Source: Annona cherimola
Lineage: Eukaryota; Streptophyta; Magnoliopsida; Magnoliales; Annonaceae
Assembly (NCBI GenBank): GCA_030490835.1
Contig: CM059975.1
Coordinates: forward strand, 11,723,579-11,787,578
Length of the DNA stretch: 64,000 bases
Direction: 5' to 3'
Positions 11,276-22,554 of this stretch are shown piece after piece. A model generated the notes under the pieces. It was given only the letters and a program-made list of their open reading frames with translations. It made no database searches and was not told the DNA's origin. The translations under genes were made by a program, and so were the position numbers. The stretch's first letter is position 1. Every line of letters begins with the position of its first letter.

Positions 11276-11633
11276 GATGGTGGATCGTATGCTCCCGGCA
11301 CATACACCAATTTTTTTTTATTTTTTTTATAAAACTGTTAATATAAATGTATTTAAAATTTTTATAAATTTTTACTATTTTTGGAGTATTTAAGATATTT
11401 ATTTTTTTATTTTTAAAAATCAGTGACATTTTAGGTAATTTAAAATTACTTAAAATGCCACCGATTTTCAAAAATAAAAAAATAAATATCTAAAATACTC
11501 TAAAAATGGTAAAAATTTATACACATATTAAATACATTAACAATATTGTAAAAAAAATTAAAAATAAAAAAATAGGTGTATGCGTCGAAAGTATGCAGCG
11601 TTGCATGCTCCCAGGAGCATACGATCGGAGTCC
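11276..11633. mobile_element. Palindromic MITE (family 2), 9-bp target duplication
   Basis: 358 bp flanked by a perfect 9-bp direct repeat AACAATTAC (11267-11275 and 11634-11642), the length made by Mutator-like transposases. Inner ends are inverted over GATCGTATGCTCC. The core is a nearly perfect palindrome centred at about 11440 ('aatttaaaattact'), with the family phrases 'ttttactatttttgga' and 'aaaatcagtgacattttagg' and their reverse complements. Non-coding. Confidence 0.8.
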
Positions 11634-12393
11634 AACAATTACATGGTAGGCTCCTGTAGGAATTGGGACCTCCAATCGTGGGAATTCCGTTAAAACTCTT
11701 TTAAAAATTATTTTTTTAGTTTTTTTTTAAAAATCCAACGATAAATTATATTTAAATATTATTTTGATGGTTAATAATAAAATTCATGCAATAGATGTTA
11801 ATATAATTATAAATAAGTAAAATTTATAAAAATATAAATTTATCACATCAAAATGACGTAGCATAATTTTAGTAACATAGAAAGACTTTGTTAAACTTAT
11901 CTAATTAAAAGATATATATATATAACGTTTTGGATCGTATAAATTGCATCATATGTATTATTTATATCTAAAATTACATATCTCGTCGAAATTCTTTCAT
12001 TACATTTTTATTAATTAACATATTCTGATTTTTATAATTTTTATTACCAATGGCAAAAATTATATTTTAAATTTATTGTGTAGTTTATTTTTAACAAAAG
12101 TAATAAATCACTACTTGTGAAAGAGTTCCCACGAGTTCCATTGAAGCTACGCGAATGACATAATTTGCAAACGGGTTATTATTTTGCCAAACCAATTTAT
12201 CGTTTGTCGCCAGGTTAGGAAAATAAAGAAACGTTGACATGACAACACACCAAAGACAGGAAAAAAAAATCCTTGCTTTTAACGTGATTTTCGAGTTTTT
12301 TTCGAGATGAATCTGTGCGAACAATGATGAAATTTTGAAGAGTAATGGATTTCTTGTGCAACCAAGCACCCACAAACATCACGCAGCTGGGCT

Positions 12394-14109
12394 ATGAGAA
12401 ATAGCCACCGCACGATCCTCAGCCTCATAGCAGACTGCAAGTCCATGGCACAGCTCAAACAGCTGCATGCCCACATCATCACGACTGCTCAGGTCGGCGA
12501 CGTCATCCCCATGAGCAGGCTTGTCGACTTCTGCGCCAATTCGGAAGCTGGAGATCTCCACTACGCGCGCTCCATCTTCCTCCGCATCCACCGCCCCAGC
12601 GTCTTCATCTGGAATTCGATGATAAAGGGCCTCTCCAACGCAAATGAGGGGATCCATGCCCTGTCCATGTACAGAGAAATGCAACGCTCCGGCTATCCCC
12701 CGGACCACTTCACGTTCCCCTTCGTGCTTCGATCCTGCGCCAATATTTCGGACGGAAATTTTGGGATGTGCGTTCACGGGCGTGTGTTGAAGACCGGATT
12801 CCAGTCGGATTTGTATGTTTCGAGCAGTTTGATACATGCTTATGTTAGCTGCGGCGATTTGCCTAGTGGAAGGATGGTGTTTGATGAAATGCCGAAAAGA
12901 AATGTTGTGTCTTGGAGTACTTTGATTGCTGGCTATGTCAGCAACAACCATGCTAGTGAGGCCATAAGGGTGTTTAAGGAAATGGTGTTTGCGGGGGTTG
13001 AGCCCAATGAGATCACCATGGTGAATGTTTTGGTCGCTTGTGCGGAGTCGAGGGATATGGAGACTGGGAAGTGGGTGCACAGCTATCTCAGAAGAATTGG
13101 AATGGATCCGTTCCCATCTGATTCCAACCCAAACTCAAGGTGGAATGTTATTCTCGCCACTGCTATTTTGGACATGTATGCAAAATGCGGCAGTTTGAAG
13201 GCTGCGAGGGAACTCTTCAATGCAATGCCCTGTAGAAATGTAATTTCCTGGAATGCTATGCTTGGTGCATATAATCACCATGGTCAGGCTATCGAAGCAG
13301 TTAGACTATATTCTGATATGAAAGATGCGGATGTGAAGCCAGATGAGGTTACATTGATGAGCTTTTTGGGTGCTTGCACTCAGCTAGGAGCTTTGGGTTT
13401 GGGTCAAGGAGCTCATGCTTATACAGAAAAGACCAACATTCACAAGGGCGTAGCTGTCGGCACTGCCCTCCTAGACATGTATGCAAAGTGTGGAGATACT
13501 CACAGTGCATCTCAAATCTTTTCCTGTTTATGCAGGAAAGATGTAGTGGCATGGACAAGCATGATCATAGGTTTGACCATGCATGGTTCTGCAGAGGGTG
13601 CTCTAAGTCTTTTTCAGCAAATGCAGGAAGAAGGCGTTATCCCAGACCATGTCACATACATAGGAGTTCTATGTGCATGCAGCCATGCAGGGCTGGTTGA
13701 TGAAAGCTGCAAACAATTGGAATCCATGACAACTGTGTATGGCCTTGTGCCCACAATAGAACACTACGGATGCGTGGTTGACCTTCTCAGCCGAGCCGGT
13801 CGTCTAGAAGAGGCAGTTAAGGTAGTAGAATCAATGCCAACCAATGCAAACGTTGCCCTGTGGAGTGCTCTTCTAAGTGGGTGTGGGATCCATTCTGACA
13901 TCAATGCAGCTGAGCGAGTGAATAAAAATATCATCGAGTTGAATCTTCAGAGCAGTGGGGTTTATGTACTTCTTTCCAATGTATATGCAATAGCAGAGAG
14001 GTGGAAAGAAGTTGAGAGAACTAGAGAGCTGATGCGGCGGAATGGGATTGGGAAAATTCATGGGTACAGTTGTATTGAAGTGAAGAAGTTGTTGGAGCCA
14101 GGGAGTTGA
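12394..14109 (+). CDS. PLS-class pentatricopeptide repeat protein, E subgroup
   Basis: Intronless, 571 aa. After an N-terminal segment (CKSMAQLKQLHAHI, about 15-28) come PPR motifs from about residue 65 to 480, with hallmark phrases FIWNSMIKG, NVVSWSTLIAGY, ILDMYAKCG, VISWNAMLGAY, LLDMYAKCG, VVAWTSMIIG, VDLLSRAGRLEEA. The tail (about 485-566) is an E domain: LWSALLSGC, YVLLSNVYA, ending GYSCIEV where other members read GCSWIEV. It stops a few residues later and lacks the E+ and DYW domains. Known of the class: PLS-type PPR proteins enter mitochondria or plastids and recognise specific RNA sites, usually for C-to-U editing; members without DYW borrow a deaminase partner. No DYW-like sequence was seen in any frame after the stop. 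Organelle and RNA target cannot be told. Start is the first ATG of the frame. Confidence 0.93.
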   Translation: MRNSHRTILSLIADCKSMAQLKQLHAHIITTAQVGDVIPMSRLVDFCANSEAGDLHYARSIFLRIHRPSVFIWNSMIKGLSNANEGIHALSMYREMQRSGYPPDHFTFPFVLRSCANISDGNFGMCVHGRVLKTGFQSDLYVSSSLIHAYVSCGDLPSGRMVFDEMPKRNVVSWSTLIAGYVSNNHASEAIRVFKEMVFAGVEPNEITMVNVLVACAESRDMETGKWVHSYLRRIGMDPFPSDSNPNSRWNVILATAILDMYAKCGSLKAARELFNAMPCRNVISWNAMLGAYNHHGQAIEAVRLYSDMKDADVKPDEVTLMSFLGACTQLGALGLGQGAHAYTEKTNIHKGVAVGTALLDMYAKCGDTHSASQIFSCLCRKDVVAWTSMIIGLTMHGSAEGALSLFQQMQEEGVIPDHVTYIGVLCACSHAGLVDESCKQLESMTTVYGLVPTIEHYGCVVDLLSRAGRLEEAVKVVESMPTNANVALWSALLSGCGIHSDINAAERVNKNIIELNLQSSGVYVLLSNVYAIAERWKEVERTRELMRRNGIGKIHGYSCIEVKKLLEPGS

Positions 14110-14669
14110 TGGGATTAGAAAATTCACGGTTGAAATTCAAGCCATGTGCAATTGTGTATCCTATGATCGTTTTTGACAGGAATTTCAGCCCCGCATACAA
14201 ATCTAGACCGTTGAACAAGTGATAGCTCATTTTGGAGAAGGCGCTGAACTGTAGGTGCTGATGTGAACTTGTATGTTGTGTGAGGTAGGAGAATGAGACT
14301 GCCTCAAAGCTATGGCCTTGGAAGCTGACTAATTGACCATCCACCGATTTCCTGTCTGAACAGAGACACCGAAGTAAATGACCAGCTCTCGGACCAAGGT
14401 CGAAGTTTTTCTTACATCAATCACTTAAGAAGCAGTCATGGTCATCAGATACGGATCCAGGACACAGCTGAACAATTTTGCAGAAGCTGAAGAGACGAAC
14501 AACCAATCAGTAGTTGACCCTTTATCGTAGCCTCTATCATTTATAAACAAACATTAGACATTAATTATTACATAAATTTCTTGATCAAAAAAATTATTAC
14601 ATAAATTTATTATTTGCTATTTGGCATGCTGTTCAAGCCAACTATGACGTTCTGGTAGATCAAAGCTAG

Positions 14670-14946
14670 GAGTATGTTTGGGAATGGATAAAATTTTGAT
14701 AAAACGTTGTAGAGAGTAGAAGTTGTATATGATATGATAGGGATAATGATGAAGAGTAAGTAGAATAAAGTTAAAATAGATAGGTTAGTTGTGTAGGTAG
14801 TTGTGTAGAAATGATTGAAAAGTAGGATAGTTATATAGAAAAATGTGAAGAAATGATTAAAAGTAGGATAATTGTATAAAAAAAAATGAAGAGTTTTAGA
14901 TTAAAAAATTTTACTTTATAATTTTTAATTATTAACAAACACATCC
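14670..14946. mobile_element. Family 1 MITE (Tourist-like)
   Basis: 277 bp starting GAGTATGTTTGGG and ending CAAACACATCC, flanked by TAG on both sides (14667-14669 and 14947-14949). Shares the internal phrases 'aataaagttaaaatagatag' and 'tagttgtgtagaaatgattg' with the other copies. Confidence 0.75.
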
Positions 14947-15454
14947 TAGAAGGATTATTTATTTTGATACACTTGACTGTGAGCATAAAAAAGCTGCCGT
15001 CGTCTTTATCTTCTTCCTCTGATAGCGGAATGCGGAAAGTTGCCAGGCTTGTAGATCTAGCCAATGGACTTGTCGCTTCCCCAGCCTCCACCCTCCTGCA
15101 CGGCCCGCCTCATGCATTCTTTCTTGCTGGTGTCTTTTTTTTTATTATTTTTTTCAGTCTCGTTTTGATTGATTTGGATGGCTGGCTTCTTCCAAAAATC
15201 GAAATTGCAGTTCTGCATAAATCTGTCTGCTCAGTTGACATCGAATGGGATTCCCTACTTAGAAAATTTTAAATTCTTCCTTTCCCTGTGTATCGTCTCT
15301 AAGTACATGACAATTTTATTTTTCTCAATAATTATTTATATTTTTCATATTCATTTTAATTTGTCAAATCCCTTATCTTAATCCTTCCAACCAAACAAAA
15401 AAAATATAGAATCTACCATAATTTATGAAATATATATCTGTATTATAAAAATTA

Positions 15455-15605
15455 TGAATTTTTTTAATTCCAGTCCCTGGTACTGTAGTACAGCCACCTT
15501 AGGACGATTTTTGCATAATATAATATGCATGTCCACGGTTTCAAACCTGGGACCGGATGGGCGTCACACCCACATGCACTACCATTGCACCATTGATGCT
15601 AGTAA
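15455..15605 (-). mobile_element. tRNA-derived SINE-like head
   Basis: On the minus strand 'atggtgcaatggtagtgc' resembles a tRNA A box and 'ggtttgaaacc' is a perfect-symmetry B-box-like motif about 30 bp downstream. Tail and target duplication not resolved. Confidence 0.4.
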
Positions 15606-15742
15606 AAGTTATTAATTTTTAATAGCATTTGACAATTTTATTTGTCTCAATAATTATTTAGATTTTTCATATTCATTTTAATTTGTCAAATCTCTTATCT
15701 TAATTTTGACAACTACATATCAAAAAAAAATTTTACAACTAA

Positions 15743-16022
15743 GGATATGTTTGGCAACGAGGATAAAATGTCAAGTTAAAACTTTTTAATCTAAAACTTT
15801 TCACTTTTCATAACTATCATATTTTTTAATTATTTTTCATATTTTTCTATACAACTACCCTACTTTTCAATCAATTCTACACAATTACCTATAAAACTAA
15901 CCTATCTATTTTAACTTTATCCTCTTGATTCATCATCATTATCCCTGTCATATCACATCATTTGACAATTTTTATTTTTCAAAATTTTTCTCCAAAAGTT
16001 TTATTCATTCACAAACACACCT
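15743..16022. mobile_element. Family 1 MITE (Tourist-like), inverted orientation
   Basis: 280 bp starting GGATATGTTTGGC and ending CAAACACACCT, with TAA on both sides (15740-15742, 16023-16025). Internal sequence is the reverse complement of the 14670 copy. Lies about 750 bp upstream of the NAC start codon. Confidence 0.75.
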
Positions 16023-16620
16023 TAAACAAAAAAAAAAATTATAGAATCACCGTAATTTATGAAATATATGTGTGTATTATAAAAAAAATGTTCAATAGCA
16101 CTTGAATGTCCCTAAAAAAGCTGTCGCATTTACACCCTTTTCCTTTTCTAATTTATAGATTACTATTTTAAATGATAAAATAGATGCCTCTCCTACTGAG
16201 GGGACAAATGATAGGCCAATGCATTGAATGTCCATGTGGTTATCTCATGGAAAGCTTGGATCTATCACACGTGTGCCCTCATAAAAGATACAGTTATCCG
16301 GATAAAACAAGATGGCATTCTCCCACTCTGTCTCTCTGAATACCTGGCCTGCCTGTCACCTGACACAACATGCTCAAGCACGCACGCATAAGTCTGAAAG
16401 TTTAAAAAAAAAAAAAAAAAAGGCAAAAAGAAAAGAAAAGAGATGGGAAAGGTAAACCTGCAACCAAGAACCAACCCGCGCAGCATTTACTCAATTTCCT
16501 GTTTGGAGCTCTTCCACTGCAACTTTTCTCTGCAACACAGCCCGCTTTATTAATACCCAAATCAACCGCCTACCTTGCCTAGCTGCGCGCTAGCCCTTCG
16601 ATTTCAGTGCATTTTTACTG

Positions 16621-16632
16621 CATATATAAACA
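16621..16632 (+). promoter_or_regulatory. Likely TATA box of the NAC gene
   Basis: 'catatataaaca' lies about 140 bp upstream of the ATG at 16768. Another weaker AT box ('ttattaataccc') is near 16547. Position-based inference. Confidence 0.4.
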
Positions 16633-16767
16633 CATACATGCAACCAGACCCTGATCACAGGCATTTGTATCGGTAGTATATCCCACTTTCCTGCGCTAAA
16701 CAGCATAATCTCTTGTGGTGTCTGAATCTCTCTCCTTGTTATTTTGGTTTTTGGGCAGTGGAGGAAG

Positions 16768-18523
16768 ATGTTGGGAGTGGCAGATCAGTTGGTGTGGGCA
16801 GAGAGTAATGAGCAAGGGTTGCCCCCTGGGTTCAGATTCCACCCTACTGATGAAGAGCTCATCACCTTCTATCTGGCTTCCAAGGTGTTCAATGGAACCT
16901 TTTCTGGGGTGGAGATTGCTGAGGTTGATCTCAATCGGTGTGAGCCTTGGGAACTTCCAGGTATGTAAAGATATATAAGAATCTCTCTCTCACACGCTTA
17001 CTTTGATTAAAACAATCTAGTGAAAGGTTTTGCATTTCGTATATCCTGAAAGAGTAGAAGGCTATTGCAAGCTTCCTCTGGTGAATCTGGTGCCCATGAG
17101 CTGCGCATCATTATGTTTGGCGCAGAAGTTCTAAACACATGCACCGTAACTGTTTGAAGAGCTTTTCTAGTAATTCTTGGCAAATGGGATATCATTCACG
17201 GCCTCCACGTATGCATCAGTTGGCAAAGCTTCTTTTTCTGAACTTTCTTTGCATGCGACATGGAGTGTTACTTACGTATTAGATATTCTAGGATTTCCTT
17301 TCTCCATTATTCGTCTTGTCTTGCCTTCCTACTTCTATCTACTCTTATTGTGCAATCCTCGCCTTTGTATTTATTATGTGGAGAGGAGAAAGAGTGTTTA
17401 TTGTGTGTGCAGGCACGCTTGCTGTCTTGAGTTTTCCATTTGTTGCTACTCGTTTAATGCCATTGCCTAAAGTGATTCGTCGAATGAGGAACCATTCGTT
17501 TTTTCTGATTCATGGTTTGGGTTGTAGACATAGCGAAGATGGGTGAAAAAGAGTGGTATTTCTTCAGCCTCAGAGACAGAAAATACCCAACGGGGCTCCG
17601 CACCAACAGGGCTACTGAAGCTGGTTATTGGAAGGCCACTGGCAAAGACAGAGAAGTGTACAGCGCTTCTTCAGGGTCCCTACTGGGCATGAAGAAGACC
17701 CTCGTTTTCTACAAGGGTAGAGCTCCGAGAGGCGAGAAAACCAAATGGGTTATGCACGAATACCGTCTAGATGGCGATTTCTCTTACCGCCATGCATGCA
17801 AGGTCTCTCTCTCTCTCTCTCTCTCTCCCCCACCCACCCACCTTGATTGGATGTTTGTCGTTAAAATCCAATTGCTGCACCTGAGATGAAGTATCTCTTC
17901 CTTTTTGTTATTTCTCAAAAATGCAGGAGGAATGGGTGATTTGCAGGATAACTCACAAGGCAGGAGTAGAGAAGAAGAACCTCCTCCATGATGACAGCTA
18001 TAATCTGCAGGCTTCTAATTCCCTGCTTATTTCCTCAAAATCTCCATCCGTACCACCGTTGCTGGACGCTCAAAGCCTAGAATCGATGTCATTTCAAGCC
18101 CCACAAAACCCAGTCTCTAATCGCCAGGGCAACGACCCGAGAGCCCTCCACGCAATCCATCTTTTCCCACCCACATTTCAGCCCTCCCTACAACGACCAA
18201 TCAACCTCAAATGCCTTTCCCATCAATGTACTTCCAAGGAAAACCATGTTCTAAAACAGTGCAAGATGGAGACTGCCTTACCAGCATTGTATCCACATGG
18301 GGCTGGTCTCAGCTGGTTTGATAGAAATCCCACTCAGTCACTGCGAAACCCATGTCACCCATCTTTTCTTGACATGAGTTTTGGTTCTCCTCTTCCTCTT
18401 CCACCTGCTACAGCTGCGGATGACTTGTCTCCCTCAGTTGCCATATACAGGTCTGGGGAGCTTCCGACGCTAGATCCCCCTTCAATCACAGGGCTCGGAG
18501 CATCTGGACCGTTGAATCCTTGA
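16768..18523 (+). CDS. NAC transcription factor, NAM/CUC3 type (3 exons)
   Basis: Exons 16768-16960, 17528-17802 and 17927-18523; introns 16961-17527 and 17803-17926 are GT-AG. Spliced length 354 aa. The NAC DNA-binding domain fills residues 18 to about 164: subdomain [15 protein letters not shown] (18-31), B with [13 protein letters not shown] (52-64), C with [15 protein letters not shown] and [13 protein letters not shown] with [14 protein letters not shown] and WVMHEYRL, E with EEWVICRI (157-164). The two introns fall at the conserved NAC positions. The C-terminal activation region contains VPPLLDA, a motif seen after the domain in NAM/CUC proteins. LASKVF and [11 protein letters not shown] fit the CUC3 branch, whose members set organ boundaries and axillary meristems in the nucleus. 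I saw no miR164-like site in exon 3, as in CUC3 and unlike CUC1/CUC2. A (CT)n run starts directly after the second splice donor. ATG 16768 is used; no ATG precedes it in frame. Confidence 0.93.
17803..17827. repeat. (CT)n microsatellite at a splice donor
   Basis: The second intron of the NAC gene begins 'gtctctct...' so the dinucleotide tract abuts, and includes part of, the donor site. Read-through would add a Ser/Leu-rich tail after the third NAC subdomains. Confidence 0.85.
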
Positions 18524-19104
18524 TACGGATGCCTCTCTTTTTTTCTTTTTCTGTTTTTTTTTTTTTTCGAAGAGTGATACGATTGCTTCTTAATTAGACA
18601 TGTATGGTGCTGCTGTGAATACAAATGGAAGGTGTCTAGTCTCTCGTTTTTCTTATTAATCAACCCGTAGTTTTTAATCTTCAGGCATTTAGATTATACT
18701 CGTTTCTGATGAGTCCAATAATAGTGCCCGCGTATCATTCATCCCAACTTTTATAGCATTAAAATCCGAGGCGGCTAGTCTAGATAGGTTGGTTGGAAAT
18801 AGATGTTTTATTAGAGGGTTGGATATTCGGAGTCGGTGGGGAGAGACATGGCGAAGCCAGGTGATGTGATTGGGGTCGTATCGATTGACGTCATCCACGA
18901 ACGTGATTGGGGATTGACTTGCGTGGATGTAACTGAAACTGCTTAATTTTCGTATGTCGCAGCTCGCTTGATAATATTCAAGATAAGATACTTCGAATTT
19001 TTCTGCGGTTGGTAATGGTAGGACTTTGAAGTAAAATACTACAAACAGGTTCGTGTAAATTCATATGTTGTATCTGTTATTACACTCAGAGATTCTGCGC
19101 CAAA

Positions 19105-19958
19105 ATGCGCTTTTTTTTGCATTTTAAATTCTTTAATTTTGTCCATTGGCATTTGTATTTTAAACTCGCGAAATGTCACAAATAGCATCAAAAGCTTAAA
19201 AAAGCCCAAAGTCTATAAAAATTCTCTAGAGCTCGTTAAAAAGTATATTTTAACAAAGTCTATTTTTTTTATGAAACAGTGCACGTCATTACGAAAAAAG
19301 ACATTGAATAAAATATTATTTCCAAATCCAAACATAAAAGATTTCAGGCAATAATTTGCCAAATGAAAAAATAAAATACAAAGCATTGAACAGATTTTGT
19401 ATTTTAAACCTAAAAATATTATATTCTTCATAAAATAAATATAAACATCGCAGATCTCAAGGCCAAACAAATTTTTTTAATGATAAAATAACATTATAGG
19501 GTCATAAGAACAAGACTCGACACATAAATATTAAGGAGTAGAAAATTCTCAAAAAATTATATTAAAAAACAGTTAGTTTCATTAAAAAAACCATTAAAAT
19601 CAGATATTTGTAAAGAAAATTCTCAAGAAAGAAATAGAAAGCATACAGATTAGCATTCATGGTCGATGGCAGCTTGATGAAGATTTCTTCTCCACAAGCT
19701 CTTCTTCATAGTAGGGTCAGTAACTCCAAAATACCTTCTGTACAAAACTTATAACCATGTTTGGAAAGGTATTTGCGTCATTTAAAAAAAACTAACACGT
19801 GAATTGTCCTAACTAACGTGTTCTTTAACGACGTCATCACTTAGGGTTCAAAATGTAAAAGACCAAAGTTTCTAAAGTTTGAAATACAAATGGCTAAAGT
19901 TCAAAGTTAAAAATGCAAATGAACAAAGTTAGAGAGTTTAAAATACAAAAGACCCCTA
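19105..19958. mobile_element. Long-terminal-inverted-repeat element (family 4)
   Basis: The left end ('ttttgcattttaaattcttt', 'catttgtattttaaactcg') is the inverted counterpart of the right end (about 19850-19955, 'gtttaaaatacaaaagaccc'). Arms about 80-110 bp; interior AT-rich, no coding capacity recognised. Same style as elements at 21871, 31718 and 46021, where internal phrases mimic 'tttgcaaatatac'. Confidence 0.5.
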
Positions 19959-20024
19959 AATGTATGTACATATGTATGAGTGTGTACAGTTTTTAGATGA
20001 GTATTATATAACAATCATCTCAAC

Positions 20025-20696
20025 TGATATTATAAACAAACTTTAAGATATTATTACAATTTATTTAAGAGAAGTAGTCTTGCTAGCTCCGGCTAATAAG
20101 CAAATGGCTTATTTAGTCATCTTAAAAAACTCATTTGAGGACTTGTTTGGTAATTAAGGTGGAAATTTGTGGGAACACAGTTTTTAAGGCTCATCATTAA
20201 TCAACTAATCATCATATTTTTTTCACTTTTATTCTTATATCCCAATCATTTTTCCTATCAGCAACCTTCCAACAAACATTTATTTCAACTTTATCCCTAT
20301 CATTTTATATCAATCATACAATTTTCAAAATTTTCATTTTCTACTCCAACGTCATCCTACAATTCTGACAAAACTCAAGATCCCAAACGTACCCTAAAAT
20401 ATTTTTTAAATTTTTTCTTCGTACACTTGTTTATCTATATATTTAATATATAAACTAAACTTTACTATTTTGAATATATATATTTTTAAAAAAACATCAA
20501 AAAATATATACACATCTAAAAATGATAAATTTTGGTTTATATGTTAAATGCAATTAGATAAACAAGTATATGAAGAAAAAATAAAAAAGGAGTTGTAAAT
20601 GAACTTTGTTAAAGTGGGTTAAGCGAACTGTTTGCTTAGTTCAGACTAATAAAATCATTCTTCTTTATCTAAAGATAATTTTACAAATATTTCAAA
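20025..20696. mobile_element. Palindromic MITE (family 2) with nested family 1-like copy
   Basis: Left arm 'gctccggctaataagcaaat' pairs with right arm 'tttgcttagttcagactaat'. The core palindrome at about 20400-20600 carries 'cttgtttatctatatattta' and its inverse. The 11-bp repeat CATCTCAACTG flanks the unit (about 20014 and 20697), long enough to contain a 9-bp target duplication. A family 1-like insertion lies at about 20138-20394. Confidence 0.5.
20138..20394. mobile_element. Divergent family 1-like MITE, nested
   Basis: Begins about 'gacttgtttggtaatt' and ends 'caaacgtaccc', followed by TAA. Internal sequence ('caactttatccctatcattt', 'catcattaatcaactaatc') is related to but clearly diverged from the main family. 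A similar subtype occurs at 24056-24290. Confidence 0.5.
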
Positions 20697-20699
20697 CAT

Positions 20700-20905
20700 C
20701 TCAACTGGTAGACAACTGGTAGACAATGGAAGACGCTCCCAGAAACTGGGGAGAAATAACGTTACTACATAATGACACTGCCATAGTGCAATGACCAACT
20801 AATACAAAAATGCATGCACCGGCATTCGAACAAAAGAAGTCCACATGCGGGACTAGTCTTCGTGCCACTAAAGCACTTTCTCAGTGGTGTGTGTGTGCAC
20901 TTAAC
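20700..20905 (-). mobile_element. tRNA-derived SINE-like head
   Basis: On the minus strand 'agtgctttagtggcacg' resembles an A box and 'ttgttcgaatgcc' a B box, 40-45 bp apart. Weak; could be chance. Confidence 0.3.
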
Positions 20906-21299
20906 GCACTGGAAAGTATGAGAATATGCTTTTAGATATGGCTCAGTTATTAAGATAAAAAAAATTTTGATAGAAGGAAAGACTAATAAGATATATTAAA
21001 AAATCAGAAAAAAGGACTTAAAATAGTAAACAAAATGTGTCAACAAACGGAAAACAAAATGTGTATAGATGACTAAAACAAAACCCTCTTTCTAATTAGG
21101 AATTCAGAAAAATCTACTAATAAAAATATTCTGCAAACAATAACTAGGATTAACTGGATCAATGGATTTGGTTGGAATGAAATTAAATAGAAAGAAAACT
21201 AATTTCACTAGTATAAGGATGATTTCAATAGTAAAAATAACTAAAAGTAATGGTGATTACGGTACCGAAATATTTAGTGTCACTCTCCTATTTTGGGAT

Positions 21300-21710
21300 A
21301 CATTGATGGATAAATCATAAATCAATCCGTCCGCTCATTGCATTTAAAATTATTTATTTCACTACAAAATAAATTCTCTACAAGTCAAATATGTTCATTC
21401 GCTCAATATAGTAAATGTGCAAATCAATATAATGAAATTATTTGATTTATACATTAATTAACATCTAAACTATCTAAAACATTATTCTTATATAAATGAA
21501 TAGTTTTATAAAATATTATAACATTATACTGCATATATAAATAGGTCTAAATTTTTTCGCAATTTACACATAATTATATATTTTTTAAATAGATATATTC
21601 ATCCAAGACTTTGATTGAAATAATTTTGGTATTATAACAAAACAAAAAATATTAAACTAAATGAATGAATTGAATGTTGATTTAACACTCCAAATGGGCA
21701 AGAATGGAGG
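21300..21710. repeat. Foldback MITE, family 3 (copy 2)
   Basis: Contains the family arms 'catttaaaattatttatt', 'aacatctaaactatctaaaa' and the centre 'gaatagttttataaaatatt', with inverted echoes on the right. Ends approximate. Confidence 0.45.
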
Positions 21711-21870
21711 GCAAATCAAAATATGGTTCATAGTTAAAATGTTACCCAAAGTAAAAACCTATTGAGAATATTCAAAAATAATAATAATTGAAAACATAGA
21801 GATTAATTAGAAATAGGATTATCATATATTCAAATAATACAAAAAATTAGCAGACTAGTAGTTAAGAAAA

Positions 21871-22318
21871 TGGCTTTTCTCAAATATACTTAACCCTAAT
21901 TCCAAATATATCCATTATGTTTTCAAATTTTCAGATATATTCACTATGTTTGTGGTTAATTTCACAAATGTCTATTCCATTAAAAAAACGTTAGTTATTT
22001 TTTTATAAATGCCCAAAATATCCTTGTTATAAAAAATAAAAAATGCAATAAAATAGATAGAAAATGAAAATAGGGTCTCTAAATTTAAAGCTCACATGCA
22101 ATTATAGCATTGGTGAGTCATGACGTTTAATTTTTTGATTATGTTCAAAATTTGACGGACATATTAGTAATTTCACATATTAACTAATGATATAAACTCA
22201 TATATTGGGTATTTTTGGGATTAATTGCAAAAATAATTAGTATATTTGAGATTTTAGAAACGTAGCAAGTATATTTGAGATTAAAAACAAACGTAATGAG
22301 TGTATTTGAGAAAAGCTC
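21871..22318. mobile_element. Long-terminal-inverted-repeat element (family 4)
   Basis: Left end GGCTTTTCTCAAATATACTT; right end read inverted is AGCTTTTCTCAAATACACTC. Arms extend about 130 bp with repeated phrases such as 'aaatatatccattatg'. Flanks TTAAGAAAA and TTAGGAGAA resemble a degraded 9-bp duplication. No coding capacity. Confidence 0.55.
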
Positions 22319-22554
22319 TTAGGAGAATTAAGATTCATTTAACCCATCAGCAAAGAAGTTTAATTAATGGACGGTCAAACTAATCATATTGCAACAAACA
22401 ATAGAGTTATCAAAAAAACTCATCAAAATGCCCTTCTTCATTAATCAAAGAAGTATACATGTTTTGGGTGTGGCCTAAGGAGCATTTCCGATGGTAATGT
22501 AAAAAAGACTAATTTACAGTAATCCAACTTATTAAACGTTGTGGCATAAAAATT

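Larger units (their letters stand above)
5908..12393. other. Intergenic repeat-rich region
   Basis: No gene recognised. From left to right: a family 2 MITE with a nested family 1 MITE (6214-6890), one arm of a large inverted pair (about 7310-7740), a 78-bp tandem duplication (9196-9351), a CACTA-like end (9715-9731), the other arm (about 10160-10590), a SINE-like unit (about 10725-10945) and a family 2 MITE with 9-bp target duplication (11276-11633). 8000-8650 and 11700-12390 show nothing recognisable. Confidence 0.6.
14110..16620. other. Region between PPR and NAC genes
   Basis: 14110-14560 is probably the 3' untranslated part of the PPR gene. Then come a family 1 MITE (14670-14946), unassigned sequence, a SINE-like unit (about 15455-15605), a second family 1 MITE (15743-16022) and the NAC promoter from about 16200. 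Confidence 0.6.

Noticed and set aside
12379..13080. 233-codon minus-strand frame antisense to the PPR gene
   Set aside because: A shadow of PPR codon usage on the sense strand.
17927..18523. miR164 target site in the NAC gene
   Set aside because: No stretch in exon 3 resembles the conserved site by eye; a prediction run would be decisive.
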